Below the pieces are notes generated by a model, which made no database searches, was not told the DNA's origin, and worked only from the letters and a program-made list of their open reading frames with translations. A DNA stretch of 14,556 nt from an uncultured Chlorobiaceae bacterium (GTDB lineage Bacteria > Bacteroidota > Chlorobiia > Chlorobiales > Chlorobiaceae). Location of the stretch: contig CAIQSY010000152.1 of the NCBI GenBank assembly GCA_903874585.1, positions 1 to 14,556 on the forward strand, in the 5' to 3' direction. Within the stretch, counting starts at the first letter, position 1. Each line of letters starts with the position of its first letter. Shown in pieces: positions 1 to 6,442 of this stretch. A program made the position numbers and the translations under genes.

Positions 1-1
1 G

Positions 2-946
2 CTGCACTTTGGCGATCAGTTTAACCTGCGCCTGCAAACATCAACGACGGGACTGTTACGAAACCTGCAAAGTAGCTATACCATACCGGTTACACCATAC
101 GGTACAAAAATCGGATTGATGTATAGTTACGTCAGCTATACAATAGGTGGCGAATTCAAAGCACTTGAAGCACACGGTAATGCCCATAACCTCACTTTTT
201 CACTCACTCACCCACTGATGCGCCGCCGCAACACCATGCTTAATGCTACCTTTGCTGCCGAAGGACGCGTACTGGATGATTCCATTGAGAGTACAGCAAC
301 ACAATCGCAACGTCTTGCTGGATCGTGGCAAATGGGGTTTAGCGGTATGATGATGGATAAGTTCTTTTGCGGCGGTTATACCTCCTTTTCACTTGGTTTG
401 ATTGGCGGCGAAATCATTATTAATGATACTGAAGCTCTCGCTCTTGATCAATCGCCATTCGGATTGCACACCAACGGCGCATACACAAAGCTCAATGTAA
501 CGCTGTCGCGAACACAGCGAATTTCGCGTGATATATCATTTTATGCAGGCACTTATGGACAGTGGAGCAATAAGAATCTTAATAGCTCCGAACAGCTCTC
601 CCTTGGCGGACCGAGCGCTGTACGAGCGTGGCTTGCAAGTGAAGCCTCCGCTGATCGTGGCACGATCTCCACTGCTGAAGTGCGATATCTCGTCGATACG
701 GCGGGCGAACTGCCGGGAAAACTGGAACTCTCTGCCTTTCTTGACCATAGCAATGCAACACTCCACAGCTCTCCCCTGCCGTTTGCTGGCGATAATAGCG
801 TCAGCATAACTGGCGCCGGATTAGGAGTGAAGTGGTTCGATACTAATAATTACAGCCTGCAATCGACCGTTGCATGGAAGCTTGGCGAAACAAAGACAAC
901 TGACACAACACCTCTTATCTTTGCCCGCTTCATAAAAAGTTTTTAA
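2..946 (+). CDS. TpsB/ShlB-FhaC-HecB family outer-membrane transporter, 3' part (5' end outside window)
   Basis: The frame is open from base 2 to the TAA at 944-946, giving 314 residues of the C-terminal part; the true start lies upstream of the window. TpsB proteins are 16-stranded outer-membrane beta-barrels with periplasmic POTRA domains that export a large TpsA partner (haemagglutinin, haemolysin or adhesin). What is visible is barrel only: alternating amphipathic strands, the conserved stretch LGGPSAVRAW followed by a charged loop (ASADRG), which matches the family's LGGxxxVRGY region, and a C-terminal Phe typical of outer-membrane barrels (IKSF-stop). Early residues GDQFNLRLQTSTTGLL and later MYSYVSYTIGGEF match the usual 'GD..sl......l' and 'YSY..Y.lGgeF..L' segments. 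The POTRA domains and signal peptide are not in the window, and no TpsA partner gene is seen downstream, so any partner must lie upstream or elsewhere. The ATG at 116 is internal, not the start. Confidence 0.82.
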   Translation: MHFGDQFNLRLQTSTTGLLRNLQSSYTIPVTPYGTKIGLMYSYVSYTIGGEFKALEAHGNAHNLTFSLTHPLMRRRNTMLNATFAAEGRVLDDSIESTATQSQRLAGSWQMGFSGMMMDKFFCGGYTSFSLGLIGGEIIINDTEALALDQSPFGLHTNGAYTKLNVTLSRTQRISRDISFYAGTYGQWSNKNLNSSEQLSLGGPSAVRAWLASEASADRGTISTAEVRYLVDTAGELPGKLELSAFLDHSNATLHSSPLPFAGDNSVSITGAGLGVKWFDTNNYSLQSTVAWKLGETKTTDTTPLIFARFIKSF

Positions 947-1048
947 ACGAGCGGTGATGTTATTCGCAAAACCATATTATTTTCCGTACACTTTTGCTTG
1001 CCTGAACAAAGGCTTAGAATTATCACAACGGAAATTTTTTCAGTACCC

Positions 1049-1477
1049 ATGCGCATTTCACGAAAAATCGAGATCGATTACGGCCATACACTGCCCAACA
1101 GCTTTTCATTCTGTAACCAACTGCACGGTCATCGCGGAGTGGTTGTAGCCACGGTCGAGGGTGATGTGATTCAACGCAATGGTCACAGCGAACAAGGCAT
1201 GGTCATGGATTTCAAGTTTCTGAAAAATATTATGGTGGAGCAGATTCACGATAAACTTGATCACGGTTTTGCGGTGTGGAAGGATGATACTGAAGATCTT
1301 GCGTTTATAACCAAGCGCAATTCCCGGGTACTCATTACCGATGAACCGCCAACAGCGGAGTGCCTTGCCAAATGGGCATTTCACCAAATCCACAACCATC
1401 TGCCCGAAGGCATTCGCCTTAAACAGCTCCGCTGGTATGAGACTCCAAACAATTGGGCTGACTACCAAGAAGAGTAA
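1049..1477 (+). CDS. 6-pyruvoyl-tetrahydropterin synthase / QueD family protein
   Basis: A 142-residue protein of the T-fold PTPS/QueD family. Such enzymes act on 7,8-dihydroneopterin triphosphate, as 6-carboxy-tetrahydropterin synthase for queuosine or as tetrahydropterin synthases. Visible motifs: an N-terminal strand with an early His (IDYGHTLPN), then Cys-x4-HGH (CNQLHGH; the nucleophile Cys and two zinc His are expected here), VMDFKFLK matching the family's 'mvmDF..lK', LDHG with the Asp-His pair, and a C-terminal WYETPNNWADY holding the substrate-binding Glu. I start at the ATG at 1049 (MRISRKIEID) because homology begins there; an upstream in-frame TTG at 998 would add 17 unconserved residues. 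No strong Shine-Dalgarno is visible. It is about 100 bases from the TpsB gene and convergent with the minus-strand hsd operon. Which reaction it performs cannot be settled from this window; no other queuosine gene is adjacent. Confidence 0.82.
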   Translation: MRISRKIEIDYGHTLPNSFSFCNQLHGHRGVVVATVEGDVIQRNGHSEQGMVMDFKFLKNIMVEQIHDKLDHGFAVWKDDTEDLAFITKRNSRVLITDEPPTAECLAKWAFHQIHNHLPEGIRLKQLRWYETPNNWADYQEE

Positions 1478-1858
1478 GCTGCATTAAATAAATATGTTAT
1501 GGCTTTTTTATAAGCGTTACAACTCTCCCTATCGAGCGCACTTGCAAATTCTTTGTCAACCCACTACAAATGTTGATTTGAAAAACTACACTTCAATTTA
1601 CCACTGAACCCGCCATGACGCAAAACCGCTGTTGCCAGTTGGCGTTCTGTCGTTCATGCTTGTAAACCATTGTCATTTTTTGGTTTAACGGTCTTTGTCG
1701 GGTTGGTTTGCATATCGGGGTTTTTAATTTTTTTTGAAGCGCAGGAAAAAATATTTTGAAATTTTCCTTGCATTGGGGCAGACATGCTCTTTTGCAAGCT
1801 TTTGTCTGTGCGTTGGCTTGTGGGGCTTTGGCAATGTGCTTGCAAATAGCGTTGGCAT
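1478..1858. other. Non-coding boundary between queD-like gene and hsdM
   Basis: A 381-nt stretch between two convergent genes. I see no convincing gene: the open frames here (for example minus strand 1845-1654) have no recognisable motif and an atypical composition. The right half (about 1640-1858) shares the AT-rich, T-tract-rich style of the hsd operon, while the left part resembles the plus-strand flank, so the edge of the acquired segment probably lies within about 1500-1650. It contains small inverted elements (CAAAT-GTTG-ATTTG near 1566-1579 and GCCA-GT-TGGC near 1635-1644) and the longer inverted repeat listed separately. Trailer sequences of this style, rich in CCCGCC/GGCGGG and CAAAT motifs, are familiar downstream of accessory genes in Bacteroidota, but I cannot assign this one to a defined element. 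Confidence 0.4.
1791..1846. repeat. Inverted repeat, 9-bp perfect stem, just downstream of hsdM
   Basis: TTTGCAAGC at 1791-1799 and its exact reverse complement GCTTGCAAA at 1838-1846 are separated by 38 bases. The hairpin lies 13 bases beyond the hsdM stop codon in the direction of hsdM transcription. It has no clean T-run immediately after the stem on the minus strand, so it is not a textbook intrinsic terminator. It could protect the mRNA 3' end, be part of a recombination site, or mean nothing. Confidence 0.5.
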
Positions 1859-3505
1859 TTATATCGGTTTTAATCCTAACTCTTTCAAATATTCATTGTG
1901 CTTATCGGTATTTTCTTTTATGCTTTCATTTATTGAAGTCAGTTTATTGTTTACATCTTTCAGATCAATTTGTACTTCATCTTCTGATGTGCTGACATAT
2001 CTTGAAATATTAAGATTATAACCATGCTTTTCAATTTCGTCCATTGAAACTCTACGAGCATATCTTTCAATGTGTTCTGGGCGGTATTTGTAAGTTTCAA
2101 CTATTTTTTGAATGTCGTTGGGTTCTCCATTTTCTCCTTCTCTTAGCGTGTTTTGTCTTTTGCCTTGTTTGTAGTGTTCCGATGAATTGATAAACAATAC
2201 ATCATCGTGTTTTTTGCATTTTTTCAAAACCAATATGCAAACAGGAATACCTGTTGAATAGAATAGGTTGGAAGGCAAACCTATTACTGTGTCAATATGA
2301 TTGTCTTTTAGAAGTTTCGTTCTAATTCGTTCTTCTGCTCCGCCACGAAATAAAACACCGTGAGGTAAAATAATAGCCATTGTTCCCTCTTTTGCTAAAA
2401 AGTGAAAACCATGTAAGAGAAAAGCAAAGTCTGCTGCTGATTTTGGTGCTAAACCATAGCTTTTAAAACGAAAATCTTCTGCTAAAGTATCATTTGGTTC
2501 CCAACGCAAACTAAAAGGCGGATTGGCTACAATAGCATCAAACTCTGTCTTTTTGCTTGGGTTCATTTCGTTGAGCAATGCCCAACTATTTTCTAAAGTA
2601 TCTCCGTGGAATATCTCAAACTCGGTGTCTTTCATACCGTGCAAAAGCATATTCATTCGAGCAAGGTTGTAGGTGGTGATATTTTTTTCTTGTCCATAGA
2701 TTTTACCAATGCTACCAAAATTTTCCACTAAACGCCTTCTAACATTGAGCAACAAAGAACCTGAACCACAAGCAAAATCTAAAACCTTATCCAATTTACC
2801 TTTCTTGCCCGTCTTTGGTTCTTGGCTGTCTAATGTTACAATTTCAGAGAGGATGGTGGAAATTTGTTGCGGTGTATAAAACTCACCTGCTTTTTTGCCC
2901 GAACCTGCGGCAAATTCGCCTATCAAAAATTCATAAGCATCGCCAAGCGTATCGGAGTCGGCAGAGAATTCCGCAATGTCTTTGGCAATATTCTGAATGA
3001 TGGTGCATAATTTCTTGTTTCTTTCGGCTGATGTTTTTCCGAGTTTTTCGGAATTCAAATTGATTTCGGAAAACAATCCTTGAAAGGCACTTTCAAACGA
3101 TTCGTTCTCTATATATCGAAAGCCCGATTCCAGCGTTACTAATAACGCTGCATTTTGGGTACGAGCCATTTCGCTGATATTGCTCCACAAATGATTGGGT
3201 TCGATTACATAATGCACTTTTCTTCGCATCTGTTTTTCAAACTCAACTACTTCATCTTTATTAGAAGCATACCATACTGAAAGTGGGTTAAGCCCCTCCC
3301 CAGCCCTCCCCGAAAGGGAGGGTGATTGTGGATAGTCCTTTCCTAATTCTTTTTTTGCTGCTTCTTCATAGTTGTACGACAAATAGCGAAGAAAAAGAAA
3401 TGAAAGCATATAATCGCGGAAATCATCCGCATTCATTGCACCTCTCAAATCGTCTGCTATATTCCAAAGGGTTTTGCCTAATTGTTGTTGGTCTTTATTT
3501 ACCAT
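1859..3505 (-). CDS. hsdM: Type I restriction-modification system DNA methyltransferase subunit HsdM
   Basis: This 548-residue subunit carries out N6-adenine methylation with S-adenosylmethionine, in complex with HsdS. The N-terminal domain (about residues 1-170) is the usual HsdM helical domain (LWNIADDLRGAMNADDFRDY). Next comes GEFYTP (207-212), methylase motif I DFACGSGS (243-250) and the catalytic motif IV NPPF (328-331), so it looks active. I start at the ATG at 3505 (MVNKDQQQLGKTLWN) because family homology begins there; the frame extends to 3574, but that would overlap the upstream gene more deeply. With this start the gene overlaps the PrrC-like gene by 11 nt (3495-3505), implying translational coupling. 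It is the last gene of the operon, an unusual place for hsdM. Residues 61-73 (SPSLSGRAGEGLN) are encoded by a dispersed GC-rich palindrome sitting in a naturally variable loop between KELGKDYPQ and PLSVWY. The stop is TAA at 1859-1861. Confidence 0.95.
   Translation of the reverse strand: MVNKDQQQLGKTLWNIADDLRGAMNADDFRDYMLSFLFLRYLSYNYEEAAKKELGKDYPQSPSLSGRAGEGLNPLSVWYASNKDEVVEFEKQMRRKVHYVIEPNHLWSNISEMARTQNAALLVTLESGFRYIENESFESAFQGLFSEINLNSEKLGKTSAERNKKLCTIIQNIAKDIAEFSADSDTLGDAYEFLIGEFAAGSGKKAGEFYTPQQISTILSEIVTLDSQEPKTGKKGKLDKVLDFACGSGSLLLNVRRRLVENFGSIGKIYGQEKNITTYNLARMNMLLHGMKDTEFEIFHGDTLENSWALLNEMNPSKKTEFDAIVANPPFSLRWEPNDTLAEDFRFKSYGLAPKSAADFAFLLHGFHFLAKEGTMAIILPHGVLFRGGAEERIRTKLLKDNHIDTVIGLPSNLFYSTGIPVCILVLKKCKKHDDVLFINSSEHYKQGKRQNTLREGENGEPNDIQKIVETYKYRPEHIERYARRVSMDEIEKHGYNLNISRYVSTSEDEVQIDLKDVNNKLTSINESIKENTDKHNEYLKELGLKPI
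3292..3322. repeat. GC-rich dispersed palindrome inside hsdM
   Basis: CCCTCCC (3304-3310), loop CGAAA, GGGAGGG (3316-3322), flanked on the left by a second CCCCTCCCC tract (3293-3302). It stands out sharply in an AT-rich gene and encodes residues about 61-73 of HsdM in frame. From memory, repeats of this CTCCC-TTTCGG-GGAGGG style are scattered in many Bacteroidota/Chlorobiota genomes. Its identity as a dispersed repeat is inferred, since only one copy is in this window. Confidence 0.6.
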
Positions 3506-4568
3506 TATAGTGTGTAATGAATTTATATTTGATTTGAATTTTTTCGAAAATGCTCTCAAGCAATACTTCATCATTTGGTTTTAAATCCACTGCCTGTGGT
3601 CTTGCATCTTTGTGTGACAAAGCATTCACTTGATTACTTACCATTTCCAAATCATCTTTGTAACCGATTTCTTCAAGTGCTTTTTTAATCCCGCCTGTTC
3701 CCAAAAAAGAAGAAATGATTTCTAATAATTGACGAAGTAATATAAAATGATAAGCCAATATTTCTTTTTTAGAAATACATTCCTCTAAAACTTGCAAAAG
3801 ATACAAATGGTAAAGAAATACATCCTTATCATAGTTCCTAAGTGTCAATTCTTCATTATGAATGCTTAAAATACTACGTTTAGTGTTATTCTGATGTGTA
3901 CTATTTCTAAGCCTATCTGCTAGAATAGAAAACAAACCAATATGATGCGTTGTAATTATTATTTTTTTCTCTGTATTAGGCTTGATTTTATCGTCAATAA
4001 TTCGAATTATTGAATCAGCTGTTAGAAATACATTGTGGTCATCTAAACTTGAGACAGGGTCATCAATGAAAAAGTGAGAATCTTGTTCTCCTGTCCAAGC
4101 ATCCGCATCGAATAGAGCAAGAAAAAAGCACCAAATAAAAATTCTCTCTTCTCCTCTTGAGATCTTTATATTTTTTTCCGCATTTGTTGAAAATCTTATA
4201 CCATCAATGCCTATCTCAGGATCTTTATTTTTATCAAATTCAAATGTATATTTTGGTAGGTATAAGGCTAGTTTTTCATTAAATAAATCGGGATTTTCAA
4301 TAATTGAACTGAAATAGGGGTTTAAACTGCTTTTAACAATTTCAAGTCGCATATTTTCATTTTCGTTCTCTTCGTCATTGTCCCATCTAAATAAATCCTC
4401 GCTATAAGCATTATAATAAACACCTGAATGTTTGCCATCTTCCTTTTTGGTGATGTTTTTATACGCTACAGATAATTTTGTCTTGCCGGTTGAGTTAAAA
4501 GCATAAATAAGCGTTATTGGCTGCTTGCTTGCCTTTATGTCATCTGCTATTTTTTCTATGGTTGCCAT
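3495..4568 (-). CDS. PrrC-like anticodon nuclease candidate (ABC-type ATPase domain plus C-terminal RNase region)
   Basis: 357 residues, embedded between hsdS and hsdM. The N-terminal half is an ABC/SMC-like ATPase: Walker A-like AFNSTGKT (23-30, with Ala where the first Gly is usual), signature ISRGEE (136-141), Walker B FFIDD (166-170), D-loop SSLDD (173-177) and a switch-His region ITTHH (205-209). The C-terminal part has LLRQLLE with R279 and E283 four apart, then H319 in ALSHKD. This matches the Arg320-Glu324-His356 active-site triad reported for E. coli PrrC, with nearly the same tail length after the His (38 versus 40 residues; PrrC is 396 long). PrrC is held latent by a type Ic R-M complex and cleaves tRNA-Lys when a phage inhibits restriction. 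Here the position (3 nt after hsdS, 11-nt overlap with hsdM) fits that partnership. The tRNA target is unknown. A non-nuclease AAA_13-type ATPase remains possible but less likely. Confidence 0.82.
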   Translation of the reverse strand: MATIEKIADDIKASKQPITLIYAFNSTGKTKLSVAYKNITKKEDGKHSGVYYNAYSEDLFRWDNDEENENENMRLEIVKSSLNPYFSSIIENPDLFNEKLALYLPKYTFEFDKNKDPEIGIDGIRFSTNAEKNIKISRGEERIFIWCFFLALFDADAWTGEQDSHFFIDDPVSSLDDHNVFLTADSIIRIIDDKIKPNTEKKIIITTHHIGLFSILADRLRNSTHQNNTKRSILSIHNEELTLRNYDKDVFLYHLYLLQVLEECISKKEILAYHFILLRQLLEIISSFLGTGGIKKALEEIGYKDDLEMVSNQVNALSHKDARPQAVDLKPNDEVLLESIFEKIQIKYKFITHYNGK

Positions 4569-4571
4569 CTT

Positions 4572-5927
4572 CTAATCATTAATTTTAGGAAACAACCCTT
4601 GCATCAATCCCTTTTTATGCAACTTCAATTGTTCTATCTTCTCCGCTTGTGCGGTGATGAGTGCATCTAAGGAGGAAAGACAAGAAGCGATTTTTTGTTG
4701 TTCTTGAAGGCTTGGTGTCATTAATGGCAATTCCTTAATCTGAAAAACCGAAACAACATTTTTAATTGCCCCTCCTACTGATTGTGAAAGAAGTTTTTCT
4801 TGGTTGTTGTCAGCTTCCAAAGTCATTTTAATGAACAATTTATCAAAACCCTTTTTGACTGTTAATTTGAGTAATGCTTGATTAATTACCCCTGCCTTAT
4901 TGTTATCAGGTACTAGAGCAAATTTCCCCATTGTACCTGAGCAGCTCATAATTAAATCGCCTGACTTAACAGAAAATCTTTTTAATTCATTGAATTTATC
5001 TTCATCAATATAATATCTAAAAGAACTGAAATCGCTGTATATGGCGTGTGATTGCTCATATACGGCATAACCTTCTTTTACAAATATTTCTTTTTTCAAT
5101 GCACCACCGAAAGGCCCTCTAACAAGTTTACAAATATCGTCAAGTGGCTTCTCCACCCACTCACCATCCTTCACAAACTCCTTAAACCGAAGCGTTGGAA
5201 CATTGTCTGAATCAGGATTTACAGGATTTTTGGATTTCAGGATTTTATCTTCTCCATTCATCCTATCATCCTTTAATCTTGCAAATCCTGATTCAGACAT
5301 TTGCGGAAAAAGGTTTTGCATCAAGCCTTTTTTGTGGTCTTTGAGTAAATCCAACTTTTTGCTGTGGGCGGCTATTACTTCATCTAAAGAAGAAAGACAA
5401 GAAGCTATTTTATTTTGCTCTTTGGGGTTTTTAGGAGCAGCACACTTAAATTCCTCTAAGTCAGAATTCTTTAAATTATTAATATTTCCGCCACCAATTG
5501 ATAAAGCAATAAAACTTTGATAAGCATCCGATTGAAGAAAGTATTTGGTGAATTTATTTTTGGGTCTCATTATGGAACAGAATGCACCTACTGTAATTCC
5601 TCCTGCATACTCACCTCTATATTCTGCATTTTTCCCCACAAGGGCTTTACTTCCATTAGACATACATATAACTACATCTCCATTTAACAATTTTAAATCT
5701 TCAGGACATTCCTTTCCTACAAAGACTAAATCCTTATTTAGTACAAGTGTGTCATTTTGAATATTCCCCGACCTAAGGACTAACAAGCCATTACTCGAAG
5801 TATCATCAGCTCCGTAGGTTAGCCCTCTGAAAAATTTTGCAAATTCTTTTAATTTAATACGGTACCATTCCTCTGAATTCTTAAACTCAGGAAAACGCAA
5901 TGCAGGTATTAATTTATTTGTGCTCAT
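4572..5927 (-). CDS. hsdS: Type I restriction-modification system specificity subunit HsdS
   Basis: 451 residues with two target-recognition half-subunits. Half 1 starts IPALRFPEF (7-15) and ends in the helical spacer IASCLSSLDEVIAAHSKKL..HKKGLMQNLFPQ (174-209). Half 2 starts VPTLRFKEF (243-251) and ends IASCLSSLDALITAQAEKI..HKKGLMQGLFPK (413-448). Each recognition domain binds one half of a bipartite DNA target; the spacer helices set the distance and contact HsdM. Residues 210-242 between the halves are encoded by a palindromic repeat (5204-5299) and look like a tolerated insertion, including KILKSKNPVNPDSD. The start ATG (5925-5927) overlaps the TGA of the GxxExxY gene (ATGA), so it is translationally coupled. 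The two spacers are also direct DNA repeats exactly 717 bp (239 codons) apart. No frameshift is seen; the target sequence cannot be predicted. Confidence 0.93.
   Translation of the reverse strand: MSTNKLIPALRFPEFKNSEEWYRIKLKEFAKFFRGLTYGADDTSSNGLLVLRSGNIQNDTLVLNKDLVFVGKECPEDLKLLNGDVVICMSNGSKALVGKNAEYRGEYAGGITVGAFCSIMRPKNKFTKYFLQSDAYQSFIALSIGGGNINNLKNSDLEEFKCAAPKNPKEQNKIASCLSSLDEVIAAHSKKLDLLKDHKKGLMQNLFPQMSESGFARLKDDRMNGEDKILKSKNPVNPDSDNVPTLRFKEFVKDGEWVEKPLDDICKLVRGPFGGALKKEIFVKEGYAVYEQSHAIYSDFSSFRYYIDEDKFNELKRFSVKSGDLIMSCSGTMGKFALVPDNNKAGVINQALLKLTVKKGFDKLFIKMTLEADNNQEKLLSQSVGGAIKNVVSVFQIKELPLMTPSLQEQQKIASCLSSLDALITAQAEKIEQLKLHKKGLMQGLFPKIND
4587..4696. repeat. Direct repeat, hsdS spacer copy 2
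   Basis: Encodes the second spacer helix of HsdS. It matches 5304-5413 at a constant offset of 717 bases, with shared blocks such as GCATCAA (4601 / 5318), CATCTAA (4664 / 5381) and GGAAAGACAAGAAGC-like sequence. The offset is a whole number of codons, so recombination between copies would remove one recognition domain in frame. Confidence 0.6.
5204..5299. repeat. TCTGAATCAGGATT palindromic repeat, copy A, in frame inside hsdS
   Basis: The left arm TGTCTGAATCAGGATTT (5204-5220) and right arm AAATCCTGATTCAGACA (5283-5299) are exact reverse complements, 17 bp. Inside the left half the motif CAGGATTT recurs about every 10 bases (ACAGGATTT, TCAGGATTT), with matching AATCC/CATCC units in the right half. 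It encodes HsdS residues 210-242 without a stop on the minus strand. It closely matches copy B at 5929-6020. Confidence 0.85.
5304..5413. repeat. Direct repeat, hsdS spacer copy 1
   Basis: Partner of 4587-4696; encodes the first spacer helix (IASCLSSLDEVIAAH, residues 174-188, and the HKKGLMQ region). It lies next to the palindrome at 5204-5299. It diverges in the middle and is strongest around AGAAAGACAAGAAGC at 5390-5404. Confidence 0.6.
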
Positions 5928-6394
5928 TTGTCTGAATCAGGATTTACAGGATTAGTGGATTTCAGGATTTTGGAATTTATCTTGTTAATCTTTAAATCCT
6001 GCGAATCCTGATTCAGACGATTATTGTATTTAGGATTATACACTTTCTTGAATTGAAGGCTTGCACTTCCAAAATTGATAAGTAATCCTATGGGCTTATC
6101 ATACGCCAGTACATAGTTTTTTGCTTGTGCCAAGTGCACATCTTCTAAATTAATAAGTGCTTTCAATTCCACTACTACACTTTCTTCGATAATAAAATCA
6201 GCTCTTCTCGTTCCCACATCTATTCCATCATAAAATATGGTATGCGACTGCTCTCTTACAAACGATATTCCAGCTCGCTCCAATTCAATAGCCAGGCAAC
6301 GTTGGTAAATTAATTCCTGAAACCCATTACCAAGCGTCTTATGCACCTTCATAGCACATCCATTTATTTTATATGTCAGTTCGTCAAATGTCAT
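5924..6394 (-). CDS. GxxExxY family protein (PD-(D/E)XK nuclease-like fold) with repeat-encoded tail
   Basis: 156 residues. The first 125 match the small GxxExxY family (PDDEXK_3): G24-x-x-E27-x-x-Y30 within LGNGFQELIYQ, then RRADFIIEESVVVELKA with D66 and E76-L-K78 in the D...ExK arrangement, and Q90-x3-Y94. The family is widespread in Bacteroidota, Chlorobiota and relatives, and to my knowledge has no settled function; a nuclease fold is predicted. All catalytic-type residues are present. The last 30 or so residues (NRLNQDSQDLKIN..KILKSTNPVNPDSDK) are encoded by palindromic repeat copy B, so the native C-terminus was probably near VYNPKYN (118-124). It sits between hsdR (48-nt gap filled by repeat copy C) and hsdS (ATGA overlap). 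Because repeats bracket it, I suspect it entered the operon as a cassette rather than belonging to the restriction complex. The start ATG is at 6394. Confidence 0.87.
   Translation of the reverse strand: MTFDELTYKINGCAMKVHKTLGNGFQELIYQRCLAIELERAGISFVREQSHTIFYDGIDVGTRRADFIIEESVVVELKALINLEDVHLAQAKNYVLAYDKPIGLLINFGSASLQFKKVYNPKYNNRLNQDSQDLKINKINSKILKSTNPVNPDSDK
5929..6020. repeat. TCTGAATCAGGATT palindromic repeat, copy B
   Basis: The left arm TGTCTGAATCAGGATTT (5929-5945) pairs with AATCCTGATTCAGAC (6004-6018), 15 bp exact, and the interior has the same CAGGATT and AATCCTG periodicity as copy A. It forms the C-terminal codons of the GxxExxY protein and ends 2 bases before the hsdS start codon. 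Confidence 0.85.
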
Positions 6395-6397
6395 TTT

Positions 6398-6440
6398 TAA
6401 TCCTGTTCATCCTTAAATCCTGTAAATCCTGATTCAGACA
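6398..6440. repeat. TCTGAATCAGGATT repeat, half copy C, between hsdR and the GxxExxY gene
   Basis: On the minus strand it begins TGTCTGAATCAGGATTTA and continues with CAGGATTTAAGGATGAACAG, ending just before the GxxExxY start codon at 6394. Only one arm is present, so it is a half unit in the same family as copies A and B. It fills the whole hsdR-GxxExxY gap and may have been brought in with the gene. Confidence 0.8.
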
Positions 6441-6442
6441 AT

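Noticed and set aside
1654..1845. Open frame of 63 codons on the minus strand after hsdM
   Set aside because: No motif, Lys/Gln/Thr-rich low-complexity composition, and no homologous start context; likely chance in AT-rich trailer sequence.
1734..2021. Plus-strand open frame overlapping the hsdM 3' end
   Set aside because: Its second half is antisense to conserved HsdM sequence; hydrophobic appearance comes from the T-rich complement.
3292..3322. GC-rich hairpin in hsdM considered as a transcription terminator
   Set aside because: It lies inside an intact coding sequence with no T-run in the direction of transcription, and it is translated in frame.
5204..5299. Palindromic repeats considered as a CRISPR array
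   Set aside because: Only three copies at irregular distances, arms inverted rather than direct, and no spacer-like unique segments of constant length.
6398..6440. Repeat copy C as the promoter of the GxxExxY gene
   Set aside because: No recognisable promoter boxes; the sequence is the conserved repeat and the gene is probably read through from hsdR.
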